In this document: positions 8,547 to 16,460 of the stretch, piece after piece
Position numbering within the stretch: the first letter of the stretch is position 1
How the letters are laid out: every line of letters begins with the position of its first letter
From: Rhodobacteraceae bacterium WD3A24
GTDB lineage: Bacteria; Pseudomonadota; Alphaproteobacteria; Rhodobacterales; Rhodobacteraceae
Length of the DNA: 64,000 bases
Direction of reading: 5' to 3'
NCBI GenBank assembly: GCA_002967695.1
Contig: PUHN01000002.1
Coordinates: 1-64,000, forward strand
Notes under the pieces: model-generated
Seen by the model: only the letters and a program-made list of their open reading frames with translations
What the model was told of the DNA's origin: nothing
Database searches by the model: none
Made by a program: the position numbers and the translations under genes

Positions 8547-9680
8547 CTACAGCTTGAGGGCCAGGGCCAGATCCATCACGTTCGTACCGGTCGGGCCGGT
8601 GCGCAGCACCAGCCCGCGCGCGTCGAGATAGCTGCCGCTGTCGGCGGCGGCGAGCGCGGCCGCGCCCGCCTCGGGCTGCCAGCTCCGCCCGTCCACGAAA
8701 GCGCCGGCGGCGTCGGTGGGGCCGTCGGTGCCGTCGGTGCCCGCAACGAGGACTTGCAGGTCGTCGCGCCCGGCGATCTCGCGGGCGAGCATCAGGGCGA
8801 GCGCCTGGTTGCGCCCGCCCGTGCCCGGCGTCTCCGGCAGCACCACGGTCGGCTCGCCGCCGCGGATGTGCAGCCCCTTCGGCGCGCGGCGCAGGGCCGC
8901 GCCGAATTCGCCCGCGCAGACAGCGATGTCGTCATAGAGCGTCTCGCAATCGCTGCGCACCTCGATGCCCGCGCTGCGCGCCGCTTCGGCGCAGGCGGCG
9001 CGCGCGATGGCGTTGGAGGCGACGATCCGCGCCGTGTAGGCAAAAATCGGGTCCGGCGGGCAGTCTCCGATGCCCGATCCGATCACGCCGAGGGAATCGC
9101 CCTGCACGTCGGAGATGGCGAGCACCGTGGCCCGGCGGCCCGGAAAGGCCGAGAGCAGCCCGCCGCCCTTGATGCGCGAGAGCGCGCGCCGGCGGGCGTT
9201 CATCGCCGCGATGTCGAGCCCGCCGGCGAGGAGCTCGCGCCCCAGCGCGGCGATGTCGTCCAGCGTGACGCCCTCGACCGGCACTTCGGCCAGCGCCGAG
9301 GCCCCGCCCGAGACGAGCAGGAGCAGATGATCCCCCGGCGCGCAGCCGCGCACCGCGTCGAGCAGCCGCCGCCCGGCCGCGAGGCTGGTCGCGTCCGGCA
9401 CCGGATGGGCGGCCTCGATCACCTCGATACCCGCCGGGGCGCCGGCGCCGTGGCCCGTCTTGGTGACCGCGAGCGCCGGCACGCCGGGAAAGGCCGCCAC
9501 CGCCGCGCCGGCCATCGCGACCGCGGCCTTGCCCACCGCGATGATGCGATCGGGCCGCCCGGTCGCCCCGTCGCGCAGCGCACGGGCCACGCTGTCATGG
9601 CCGTCCACGGCGCGCACACCGGCCCACCAGATGCGCTCCAGCGTCTCGCGGGGGGATTTGTCGGTGGGGGCAGGGGGCAT
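8547..9680 (-). CDS. Glycerate 2-kinase (MOFRL/GckA family)
   Basis: This 377-residue protein matches the DUF4147/MOFRL glycerate kinase family. An N-terminal half has an AVGKAAVAMA segment and a LLLLVSGGASAL phosphate-binding loop. The C-terminal half carries the TGGRNQALAL motif and a VAGTDGTDGPTDAAGA segment. The enzyme phosphorylates D-glycerate to 2-phosphoglycerate, linking glyoxylate, serine or tartrate breakdown to glycolysis. The start at 9680 removes 22 arginine-rich residues that precede the usual N-terminus. It ends 6 bases from the convergent protease gene. No glyoxylate-pathway gene is adjacent. Confidence 0.87.
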   Translation of the reverse strand: MPPAPTDKSPRETLERIWWAGVRAVDGHDSVARALRDGATGRPDRIIAVGKAAVAMAGAAVAAFPGVPALAVTKTGHGAGAPAGIEVIEAAHPVPDATSLAAGRRLLDAVRGCAPGDHLLLLVSGGASALAEVPVEGVTLDDIAALGRELLAGGLDIAAMNARRRALSRIKGGGLLSAFPGRRATVLAISDVQGDSLGVIGSGIGDCPPDPIFAYTARIVASNAIARAACAEAARSAGIEVRSDCETLYDDIAVCAGEFGAALRRAPKGLHIRGGEPTVVLPETPGTGGRNQALALMLAREIAGRDDLQVLVAGTDGTDGPTDAAGAFVDGRSWQPEAGAAALAAADSGSYLDARGLVLRTGPTGTNVMDLALALKL

Positions 9681-9754
9681 GCGCGGGCTTTCTGATCGGT
9701 TCTTGCGAAGAGTGCTACGGCCCGGCGGGGCGCGGTGCAACCGCAATGAAAAGT

Positions 9755-9776
9755 GCCCCGCGCCGGGGCGCGGGGC
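9755..9776 (-). terminator. Rho-independent terminator of metF
   Basis: An 8-base perfect stem GCCCCGCG / CGCGGGGC encloses 6 bases and is followed on the minus strand by ACTTTT. It is about 40 bases past the metF stop. Confidence 0.7.
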
Positions 9777-9815
9777 AAGTGCGGTGAAAGTGGTGAGAGA
9801 GAGTGGCGGCCCGAG

Positions 9816-10682
9816 TCAGGCCACCTTTTCCAGCGACACGTCGGGCACCACGCCGAGGGCGTGGCAGACGTCGCGGGTCAGATGCGCCTTGTTGAGGGTG
9901 TAGAAGTGGATATCCTCCACCCCCTCGGCGATCAGCTTGTCGCACATCTCGGTGCAAAGCGCGGTGGCCAGCAGATCCTCGCGCCCGTCGCGCTCGGCCT
10001 TCTCGAAGGCGTCGTCGAGCCAGGCGGGGATCGTCGCGCCGCACCCCTTGGCGAATTTGCGGATGCCCTTCCAGTTCTCGATGGGCACGACGCCGGGGAT
10101 GATCGGCTTGTCGATGCCCTCGCGCGCGCAGGCGTCGCGGAAGCGCAGGAATGTATCCGTCTCGAAGAAGAACTGCGTGATGGCGGCGTCGGCGCCGGCC
10201 TCGAACTTGCGTTTGAGATAGCGCACATCGGCCATCTCGTCGGCGGCTTCCGGGTGGGGCTCGGGATAGGCGCCCACGCGCAGGGTGAACCCGCCCGTTT
10301 CGGCCAGCGCCTCGACCAGCTCTACCGAATTGGCGAAGCCGTCGGGGTGGGGGGTGAAGCCGCCCGCATCCTTGGGCGGGTCGCCACGCAGCGCGACGAT
10401 CTGGTTGACGCCCGCATCGGCGTAGCCATGGGCGATGTTGAGCGTCTCGTCGCGGGTGGCGTCAACGCAGGTCAGGTGGGCGGCGACATCGACGCCGTAA
10501 TTGTCGTTGATGGTCTTGACCGCCTCGTGGGTGAGCTGGCGCGTGGTGCCGCCCGCGCCATAGGTGACCGAGACGAACTGCGGCTTGAGCGGGGCGAGCA
10601 ACTGCACTGTGTCCCACAGCCGGAAGCTGGCTTCGAGCGACTTCGGGGGAAAGAATTCGAACGAAACGCGGGGGCGGGGCAT
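9816..10682 (-). CDS. metF: 5,10-Methylenetetrahydrofolate reductase
   Basis: The 288-residue flavoprotein begins MPRPRVSFEFFPPKS, the signature N-terminus of MetF. It continues with the folate/FAD-binding TYGAGGTT block and the VALRGDPP segment near residue 120. It makes 5-methyl-THF for methionine synthesis. The ATG at 10682 is chosen because an AGGAGA ribosome binding site lies 8 bases upstream; a longer frame opening at 10727 would run through the operator dyads. It is divergent from the LysR-type gene, the classical metF/metR arrangement, so MetR control by homocysteine is likely. A terminator hairpin follows the gene. Confidence 0.93.
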   Translation of the reverse strand: MPRPRVSFEFFPPKSLEASFRLWDTVQLLAPLKPQFVSVTYGAGGTTRQLTHEAVKTINDNYGVDVAAHLTCVDATRDETLNIAHGYADAGVNQIVALRGDPPKDAGGFTPHPDGFANSVELVEALAETGGFTLRVGAYPEPHPEAADEMADVRYLKRKFEAGADAAITQFFFETDTFLRFRDACAREGIDKPIIPGVVPIENWKGIRKFAKGCGATIPAWLDDAFEKAERDGREDLLATALCTEMCDKLIAEGVEDIHFYTLNKAHLTRDVCHALGVVPDVSLEKVA

Positions 10683-10712
10683 CTGCGACTCTCCTGAACC
10701 TGGACGGCCATC

Positions 10713-10740
10713 TTGTCGCACATACAAAAATGTGAGACAA
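10713..10740. promoter_or_regulatory. Inverted repeat in the metF-metR intergenic region (candidate operator)
   Basis: The left arm is TTGTCGCACAT and the right arm ATGTGAGACAA, with 6 bases between. Eleven-base arms carry one mismatch. It lies 31-58 bases upstream of the metF start, within the region both promoters must share. It does not match the enterobacterial MetR box TGAA-N5-TTCA, so the regulator is inferred only from position. Confidence 0.55.
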
Positions 10741-10741
10741 A

Positions 10742-10767
10742 CTCATAATCTTCAAGATCAGTATGAG
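10742..10767. promoter_or_regulatory. Nested inverted repeat next to the metR start (candidate operator)
   Basis: Outer arms CTCATA / TATGAG enclose inner arms ATCTT / AAGAT around a single C. The element ends 11 bases before the metR GTG codon and overlaps its GAGGA ribosome binding site. A regulator bound here, or an RNA hairpin, would restrict metR translation, consistent with autoregulation. Confidence 0.5.
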
Positions 10768-10778
10768 GATGACAGCAA

Positions 10779-11702
10779 GTGAACCTGGAGCTCAGGCATC
10801 TTCGCACCATCCGCGCGGTGCATCAGGCTGGCGGGCTCGCCCGCGCCGCCGAGATGCTCAACATCACGCAATCGGCCCTGAGCCATCAGGTCAAGGGGCT
10901 GGAGGATCAGATCGGCGTGGAGCTTTTCGTCCGCCGCGCGCGCCCGCTCAAGCTGTCGGCGGCGGGGATGAAGCTGCTGCGGCTGGCCGACCGGGTGCTG
11001 CCCGAGGTCGAGGCCGTGGAAGAGGATTTCCGGGGCCTGCTGTCGGGCAAGTCGGGACGGCTGCACATCGCCATCGAGTGCCATGCCTGTTTCGAGTGGC
11101 TGTTTCCGGTGCTGGAGCGGTTTCGCCACGCCTGGCCCGACGTCGATGTCGATATCCGGCCCGGGCTGGCCTTCGGGGCGATGCCCGCGCTGATGCGCGA
11201 GGAAATCGATCTGGTCATCACCTCCGACCCGGAGGCCCAGGACGGCGCCGATTTCACGCCCCTGTTCGACTACGAGCCTGTCTTCGTGGCGGCCGCGCAG
11301 CATCCGCTCGCGGCGAAGCCCCATGTCGAGGCCGAGGATTTCCGCGACCAGACGCTGATCACCTATCCGGTCGAGCGCGGCCGGCTCGACGTGTTCACCC
11401 AGCTGCTCACCCCCGCCAAGGTCGAGCCGCGCGCCATCCGGCAGGTCGAGTTGACAGCTGTCATCCTGATGCTCGTGGCATCCAATCGCGGCGTGTCGGT
11501 GCTGCCCGACTGGGTTCTGCGCGAGGTGCGGCTGCACACCGACTACATCACGCGCCCGCTCACGCGCACCGGGCTGACGCGGCGGCTGTTCGCCGCGACG
11601 CGCAGCGACGATACCGCCAAGCCCTTCATGGCCCATGTTCTCAGCCTCGCGCGCAGCATCCCGATGACGATGCAGCGCGGCGCGGACGGGTCAGAGTCGT
11701 GA
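10779..11702 (+). CDS. metR: LysR-type regulator, MetR-like
   Basis: The 307-residue protein has an N-terminal winged helix-turn-helix (residues 4-62, with LARAAEMLNITQSALSHQ). It has a LysR effector domain containing the IECHACFEWLFPVLERF segment that is distinctive for MetR among LysR proteins. MetR proteins sense homocysteine and control methionine genes. Divergence from metF supports the call. Translation starts at a GTG (10779) preceded by GAGGA. An overlapping ATG at 10770 is in another frame. It ends 13 bases from the convergent FAH-family gene. Confidence 0.85.
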   Translation: MNLELRHLRTIRAVHQAGGLARAAEMLNITQSALSHQVKGLEDQIGVELFVRRARPLKLSAAGMKLLRLADRVLPEVEAVEEDFRGLLSGKSGRLHIAIECHACFEWLFPVLERFRHAWPDVDVDIRPGLAFGAMPALMREEIDLVITSDPEAQDGADFTPLFDYEPVFVAAAQHPLAAKPHVEAEDFRDQTLITYPVERGRLDVFTQLLTPAKVEPRAIRQVELTAVILMLVASNRGVSVLPDWVLREVRLHTDYITRPLTRTGLTRRLFAATRSDDTAKPFMAHVLSLARSIPMTMQRGADGSES

Positions 11703-11715
11703 CTCGCGGGCGCGA

Positions 11716-12669
11716 TCACGCGCCGGGCGGGGTCCAGGCCTCGACCGGGTTGCGCAGAACGCCGATTCCCTCGATCTCGCTTTCGACCACGTCGCCGGGC
11801 TCGCAATAGCGAGTCGCGGCCACGAGGCCGGGCGCCGGCGTCCAGTGTCCGCCCAGCTCGGCATCGACCGACCATGCCGTGCCCGCCGGTGTCCCGGTCA
11901 GGATCATCATGCCGGGGCGCAGGGTGAAGTTGATCGAGAAGAAGTGGACCAGCTCCGCACAGGACCAGATCATGTCGGCGGTGCTGGACTGCTGGCGCAA
12001 CTCGCCGTTGATGCGCGTGCGCAGCATGGCGGCCTGAGGGTCGCCGAACTCGTCGGCGCTGACGATGACCGGCCCCATCGGCGCGCTGGAGTCGAAGGCC
12101 TTGCCGCGGCCCAGCTCGTACCAGGTGAAGCCCTCGGGGCTGCGGCGCACCTGCCGGTCGCGGGCGGTGACATCGTTGACGATGGTGTAGCCCCAGATAT
12201 GGGCGGGGGCGTCGGCCACCGCGATATGGCGGCCGGGCGCACCGATGACCACGGCCAGCTCGGTCTCGCAGTCGAGTTTGCGCGTCAGCGCCGGGTCGTG
12301 CAGGATCGCGGCGTCCGGGCCGATGACGCAGTCGGCGGTCTTGAGGAAGAACTCCGGTTCGGTGCCGCTCAGCGGCGCGTTGGCCTTCTCGGCGTTGTGG
12401 GCGCGATAGTTGCTGCCCGAACACAGGATGGTGCCGGGCAGCGCCGGCGCGAGCAACGCGGCCCCGGCCAGCGGGCGGCGCGCCGAGGCCGGTGCGGTTC
12501 GCGTCAGCCGGTCGGCCGCGGCGCGGGCCTCGTCACCGGCGGCGATGAAGGTGACGCTGTCACAGAACAGCGATGGATCGCCGCCCGCCGCGAGGGGGTC
12601 GATGATCTCGTCACCGGCCACCAGGCCCAGCCGGCGTCGGCCGTCATCGTCGAAATTGGCCAGTCGCAT
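11716..12669 (-). CDS. Fumarylacetoacetate hydrolase family protein (longer type)
   Basis: The 317-residue protein has the FAH catalytic fold in its C-terminal two thirds. An LCSGSNYRAHNAEK segment is followed by acidic metal ligands (CETELAVVIG and the PAHIWGYTIVNDVTARD block) and the late LTGTPAGTAWS motif. Family members cleave or hydrate acylpyruvate-type C-C bonds. The N-terminal 80 residues differ from the paralogue at 14331, so the two enzymes probably act on different intermediates of one pathway. A GGAGAA element precedes the ATG at 12669. It is the last gene of a GntR - TauE/SafE - FAH operon. Confidence 0.87.
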   Translation of the reverse strand: MRLANFDDDGRRRLGLVAGDEIIDPLAAGGDPSLFCDSVTFIAAGDEARAAADRLTRTAPASARRPLAGAALLAPALPGTILCSGSNYRAHNAEKANAPLSGTEPEFFLKTADCVIGPDAAILHDPALTRKLDCETELAVVIGAPGRHIAVADAPAHIWGYTIVNDVTARDRQVRRSPEGFTWYELGRGKAFDSSAPMGPVIVSADEFGDPQAAMLRTRINGELRQQSSTADMIWSCAELVHFFSINFTLRPGMMILTGTPAGTAWSVDAELGGHWTPAPGLVAATRYCEPGDVVESEIEGIGVLRNPVEAWTPPGA

Positions 12670-12695
12670 GGCAGTTCTCCTTGGGGTCTGCGGCC

Positions 12696-13448
12696 CTAGC
12701 GGCCGAACAGGAACGCAATGGTCAGCACCAGCCCGAGCCCGGCGACGACCAGCCGCATCGGCGCGTCGGGCAGCAGCCTTGCCAGATGCCCGCCAATGTA
12801 GCCGCCCGCAAGGCCGCCCACCAGAACTCCGGCCGCGGCCGGCAGATGGACCAGCCCCGAGGCCAGAAACGGCACAACCGCGGTGGTGTTGATCGCCGTG
12901 GCGGTGATGTTCTTCTCGGCGTTGGCCTCGCGGATGGAGCTCACGCCCGCCAGGGTGATCACGGCGATCAGCAGAAAGCCCATGCCCGCCCCGAAAAAGC
13001 CGCCATAGACTCCGGCGCCGAACATCAGCGCCCCCGTGGCCGCCCCGCGCCGGCGCGGCGGGATCAGCCGCGCCATCACGATGGCCGTTCGGTTGCCCAG
13101 CGCGATCGTGGTGACCGCCCCGACCAGAACGAAGGGGATGACGGCCAGAAACACAGCCTCCGAGGATATGATCAGCAATCCCGCGCCGCACAGCGTGCCG
13201 ACGACGGCGGGTGCCATTCGCCACAGCACGGCCCGCAGCCGGCCGGCAAGCCCCCGGCGGTGCATCCAGATCGCGGGCAGTTGCGCGGGCCAGAGCGCGA
13301 CGGTTCCGGTCGCGTTGGCCATGATCGGCGGCAGGCCGGTGGCCAGCAGGAGCGGAAAGACGAACAGCTTGGCCCCGCCGGCCAGCGAATTGACCGCGCC
13401 GCCAACGAGCCCCGCCGCGACGAAGAGCGCCAGATCGAGCAGTGTCAC
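12696..13448 (-). CDS. TauE/SafE family permease
   Basis: The 250-residue protein has about eight hydrophobic segments and the duplicated TauE/SafE signature near its start (GLVGGAVNSLAGGAKLFVFP) and in its second half (GAGVYGGFFGAGMGFLL). Such proteins export or import small anions such as sulfite, sulfoacetate or organic acids. Translation begins at a GTG whose last bases overlap the TGA of the upstream GntR gene (GTGA), so coupling is likely. Lying between a GntR regulator and an FAH-family enzyme, it probably handles a substrate or waste product of the same catabolic route. Confidence 0.87.
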   Translation of the reverse strand: MTLLDLALFVAAGLVGGAVNSLAGGAKLFVFPLLLATGLPPIMANATGTVALWPAQLPAIWMHRRGLAGRLRAVLWRMAPAVVGTLCGAGLLIISSEAVFLAVIPFVLVGAVTTIALGNRTAIVMARLIPPRRRGAATGALMFGAGVYGGFFGAGMGFLLIAVITLAGVSSIREANAEKNITATAINTTAVVPFLASGLVHLPAAAGVLVGGLAGGYIGGHLARLLPDAPMRLVVAGLGLVLTIAFLFGR

Positions 13449-14209
13449 TGCGCGCCCGTCCCCGTGCGCGAATCCTTGCCCGAAGATGGCGTGCGGGTTG
13501 CGAAATCCTCGGCCAGATTGCTGGCGGTGCGGGCGTAGTGCGCCTGCGTCAGCGCGCAGGCGCGCTCGGTGTCGCGGGCCAGCACCGCCTCGGCGATGGC
13601 CTTGTGCTCCGAGCGCAGGTTGCGGTCGCCGCGGCGCAGATAGACCGAAGCCCGCCGGTATCGCTCGCACTGGTCGTGGAGATTCTTGCGTATGCGAAGC
13701 AGCCAGTTCGAGCCGCAGGCGGCCACCATGGCGTGGTGAAAGGCGTCATTCGTCTCCTCCCAGCGGTCAAGGGTCTCGGAGCCGCTGGCGGCCAGTTCGG
13801 CGTCGGCCTTCTCCATCCGGTAGGCGGCCGAGACGATCCCCGCCTCCCATGCGTCGTCGCCATTGGCGATGGAAAGCCGCAGCGCCTCGGTCTCGACGGC
13901 GGTGCGGGCGATGTTGATGTCGTCGAACTCGGCGATGTCGAGCGTGACCACGGAAAACCCGCGATTGCCATTGGCCACGACCAGCCCGTCGGCGCTGAGC
14001 CGCTGCAGCGCCTCGCGCAGCGGGGTCGGCCCGACCTCGTAGAGCTGCTTGAGCCGCTCGATGCGCAGCCGCTCTCCGGGAGCGCGGGCGCCGCGGATGA
14101 TGTCGATGCGCAGCGCCTCATAGGCGGCCTCGGTCAGTGTGGCGCTGTCGCGCAAGGGCGTTGCCCGATCGGACAGGGCGTTGTTTGCGGGGGCGAAGGT
14201 GTCACTCAC
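13445..14209 (-). CDS. GntR-family regulator, FadR/FCD type
   Basis: The 254-residue protein has an N-terminal winged helix (about residues 25-90, with GERLRIERLKQLYEVGPTPL) and an all-helical FCD ligand-binding domain (about 100-230) with conserved metal-ligand positions. FCD regulators usually bind small carboxylates and derepress adjacent catabolic genes. It is divergent from the FAH-TctC-TctAB-OsmC operon and is first in the operon with TauE/SafE and the other FAH gene. It therefore probably controls both units, and the promoter at 14271-14298 is its most likely target. Confidence 0.88.
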   Translation of the reverse strand: MSDTFAPANNALSDRATPLRDSATLTEAAYEALRIDIIRGARAPGERLRIERLKQLYEVGPTPLREALQRLSADGLVVANGNRGFSVVTLDIAEFDDINIARTAVETEALRLSIANGDDAWEAGIVSAAYRMEKADAELAASGSETLDRWEETNDAFHHAMVAACGSNWLLRIRKNLHDQCERYRRASVYLRRGDRNLRSEHKAIAEAVLARDTERACALTQAHYARTASNLAEDFATRTPSSGKDSRTGTGAQ

Positions 14210-14270
14210 TGCGGCGGTCTCCGTCGGTTCGGGCGGCGGCTACCCTCAATATAGGAGTTGAAAACAGGAT

Positions 14271-14298
14271 TTGACACCGCACTTCATAGATGTATCAT
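14271..14298 (+). promoter_or_regulatory. Sigma70-type promoter of the FAH/TTT catabolic operon
   Basis: A consensus TTGACA (14271-14276) is followed, after 16 bases, by TATCAT (14293-14298). The element lies 33 bases before the ATG at 14331. The near-dyad around ATAGATGTAT in the spacer is a plausible GntR operator, but that is only positional inference. Confidence 0.7.
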
Positions 14299-14330
14299 TG
14301 TTTTATCGACAAATAAAGAAAGTCTCGATA

Positions 14331-15209
14331 ATGAAGCTGGTGACCTTCAAGCACGATGGCGGGATCGCGGCCGGATATCTGGACGGCGAAGACGAGGTTG
14401 TGATCTGCGCGTCGGGCGATGGCGCGGAAGACGCCGTGCGCGATCTCGTTGCGCGGGGGCAGGACGGGCTCGACGACTGGGCCGCGCGCCGCGGCGACGC
14501 GCCGCGCGCCGCGCTGGCGGATGTCGAACTCCTCGCACCCATCCCCGAACCGCGCCGCGATATCCTGTGCGTGGGCAAGAATTATTACGCCCATGCCGCC
14601 GAGTTCCATTCGAGCGGCTTCGATTCGACCGCCAAGGAAGAGGTGCCCAGCAACCCGGTGATCTTCACCAAGGCGACCACCGCGGTCGTCGGGCCGGAAG
14701 CGCCGGTGCGCGGCTCGCTCGACCCCACCGACACGGTGGATTACGAGGGCGAGCTGGGCGTCGTGCTGGGGCGCCGGGCGTTTCAGGTCGACAAAAGTGC
14801 GGCGATGGATCACGTGCTGGGCTATGTGATCATCAACGACGTCACCTCTCGCGAACTCCAGCAGCGTCACAATCAGTGGGTGATCGGCAAGGGGCTCGAC
14901 ACCTTCTGCCCGATGGGGCCGTGGCTGGTGACCGCCGACGAGGTGGCCGATGTGGACGCGCTCGAGCTCGAGACGCGCATCAATGGCGAGACTCGCCAGA
15001 AGGCGAGGCTTTCCGATCTGGTTTTCGACATTCCCACGCTCATCGCGACGATGAGCGCCACCATGACGCTGCTGCCCGGCGACATCATCGCCACCGGCAC
15101 ACCGGCGGGCGTGGGCATCGGCTTCAAGCCGCCGAAGTATCTCAAGAAGGGCGACCGGATGGATATCAGCATCACGGGGCTCGGGGTGCTCGGCAACGAA
15201 ATCGCCTGA
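14331..15209 (+). CDS. Fumarylacetoacetate hydrolase family protein (short type)
   Basis: The 292-residue protein is a classic short FAH-family enzyme related to HpcE/acylpyruvase. The ILCVGKNYYAHAAEF segment, the acidic YEGELGVVLG block, the IINDVTSREL block and the ATGTPAGVGIGF loop are all visible. The family uses a divalent metal held by three acidic residues. The first ATG of the open frame (14271) is the promoter TTGACA region, so the start at 14331 is taken. It heads an operon with a TctC-type binding protein, a TctA-TctB permease and an OsmC protein, which suggests uptake and cleavage of an organic acid. Confidence 0.9.
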   Translation: MKLVTFKHDGGIAAGYLDGEDEVVICASGDGAEDAVRDLVARGQDGLDDWAARRGDAPRAALADVELLAPIPEPRRDILCVGKNYYAHAAEFHSSGFDSTAKEEVPSNPVIFTKATTAVVGPEAPVRGSLDPTDTVDYEGELGVVLGRRAFQVDKSAAMDHVLGYVIINDVTSRELQQRHNQWVIGKGLDTFCPMGPWLVTADEVADVDALELETRINGETRQKARLSDLVFDIPTLIATMSATMTLLPGDIIATGTPAGVGIGFKPPKYLKKGDRMDISITGLGVLGNEIA

Positions 15210-15258
15210 CACAAGCGTCGGGCATCACTGCGCGCAGAACCAACTCTGGGAGGAGAAC

Positions 15259-16341
15259 ATGCGACATCTGACATTCACGGCCGGGCTCGCCGGCGCCGCG
15301 CTTCTGGCGGGGGCGACCACCGTCGCCGCGCAGGAGGGCTATTTCGCCGGTCAGGAGATCGACGTCATCGTGCCGTTCTCGCCGGGCGGAGCGACCTTCG
15401 TGTCGGCGAAGTTCCTCGAACCCTATTTCGAACGGCACCTGCCCGGAAACCCGGAGGTCAACGTGATCGACCGGCCCGGCGGCGGCTCCATCCTCGGCGC
15501 CAACTGGTTCGAGCAGAACGCCGACGACGACGGCACCACGATCCTGTTCACGACGTCGTCGACGGCCAACCCCTATGTGCTCGGCCAGAGCGAGGTCGAG
15601 TATGATCTCGGCTCCTACCGGGTTGCCTACAGCCACCCGTTCAGCGCCGTGGCCTATGCCTCGCCCAGCTTGGGCGTGGAGTCGCACATGGACATTCTCG
15701 ACGCCAGCCAGCCGCTGATCTATGGCGGCATCGCGGCGGCGGCCTCCGACCTTCCGGGCATCCTGTCCTTCGAGGTGCTCGGCCTCGACGTGAATTCGGT
15801 GATGGGCTTCGGCGGTCGTGGACCCGTGCGTCTGGCCTTCGAGCGCGGCGAGACCAATATCGACTACCAGTTCACGCCCGTCTATCTGACCCAGGTCCTG
15901 CCGATGATCGAGGCGGGCAATGCCGTTCCGCTGTGGACCGGCGGCTCGGTGGCCGAAGATGGCACGCTGAGCGCGCGCGACTCGCTCGCCCCCGATCTGC
16001 CCTCGGTTCACGAGGCCTACACCGATCTCTACGGCGAGGAGCCCAGCGGTATCGAGTGGGAGGCCTTCGAGGCGGTCGCGTCGGTCACCTATGCCTATGG
16101 CCTGACCGGCTACATGCACCCCGACACGCCGCAGGAGGTGCTCGACATCTTCGCCGAGACTGTCGAGGCCATCAACGCCGACCCCGAGTTCCAGGAGGAG
16201 AGCCTCGAGGTGACCAACGGGGCGCGGCTGATGGCCGGGCCGGATGTCGAGGAGGCCATCCAGGGCGCGCTCGACCCCTCCGACGAGGTGCGCGCCTATC
16301 TGCGCAACCTGCTCACCGAAAAGTTCGACGTTCAGTTCTGA
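15259..16341 (+). CDS. TTT transporter periplasmic binding protein (TctC/Bug family)
   Basis: The 360-residue protein carries a signal peptide cleaved near VAAQ and the Bug-family N-terminal strand IDVIVPFSPGGATFVSAK, with the VIDRPGGGSI loop that contacts carboxylate ligands. It is the ligand-capture component of a tripartite tricarboxylate transporter whose membrane part follows. A GGGAGGAG ribosome binding site precedes the ATG. The ligand is unknown; context suggests a carboxylate processed by FAH-type enzymes. The stem-loop at 16359 probably raises its mRNA level relative to the permease. Confidence 0.9.
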   Translation: MRHLTFTAGLAGAALLAGATTVAAQEGYFAGQEIDVIVPFSPGGATFVSAKFLEPYFERHLPGNPEVNVIDRPGGGSILGANWFEQNADDDGTTILFTTSSTANPYVLGQSEVEYDLGSYRVAYSHPFSAVAYASPSLGVESHMDILDASQPLIYGGIAAAASDLPGILSFEVLGLDVNSVMGFGGRGPVRLAFERGETNIDYQFTPVYLTQVLPMIEAGNAVPLWTGGSVAEDGTLSARDSLAPDLPSVHEAYTDLYGEEPSGIEWEAFEAVASVTYAYGLTGYMHPDTPQEVLDIFAETVEAINADPEFQEESLEVTNGARLMAGPDVEEAIQGALDPSDEVRAYLRNLLTEKFDVQF

Positions 16342-16358
16342 AACGTCGCAGACTGATG

Positions 16359-16390
16359 CCGCGGGCCCGGTCATATTGCCGGGCCCGCGG
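16359..16390 (+). terminator. Perfect GC-rich stem-loop between tctC-like and tctA-like genes
   Basis: Twelve-base arms CCGCGGGCCCGG / CCGGGCCCGCGG enclose TCATATTG. No T-run follows, so it is more likely a processing or partial attenuation hairpin than a full terminator, allowing more binding protein than permease. Confidence 0.65.
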
Positions 16391-16460
16391 GCCGTTCCCC
16401 CGATAACCCGGCGGCAGAGCCGCGCCCCAACCGACGGCGCCGTCCCTTCCGAGGCCAAGA

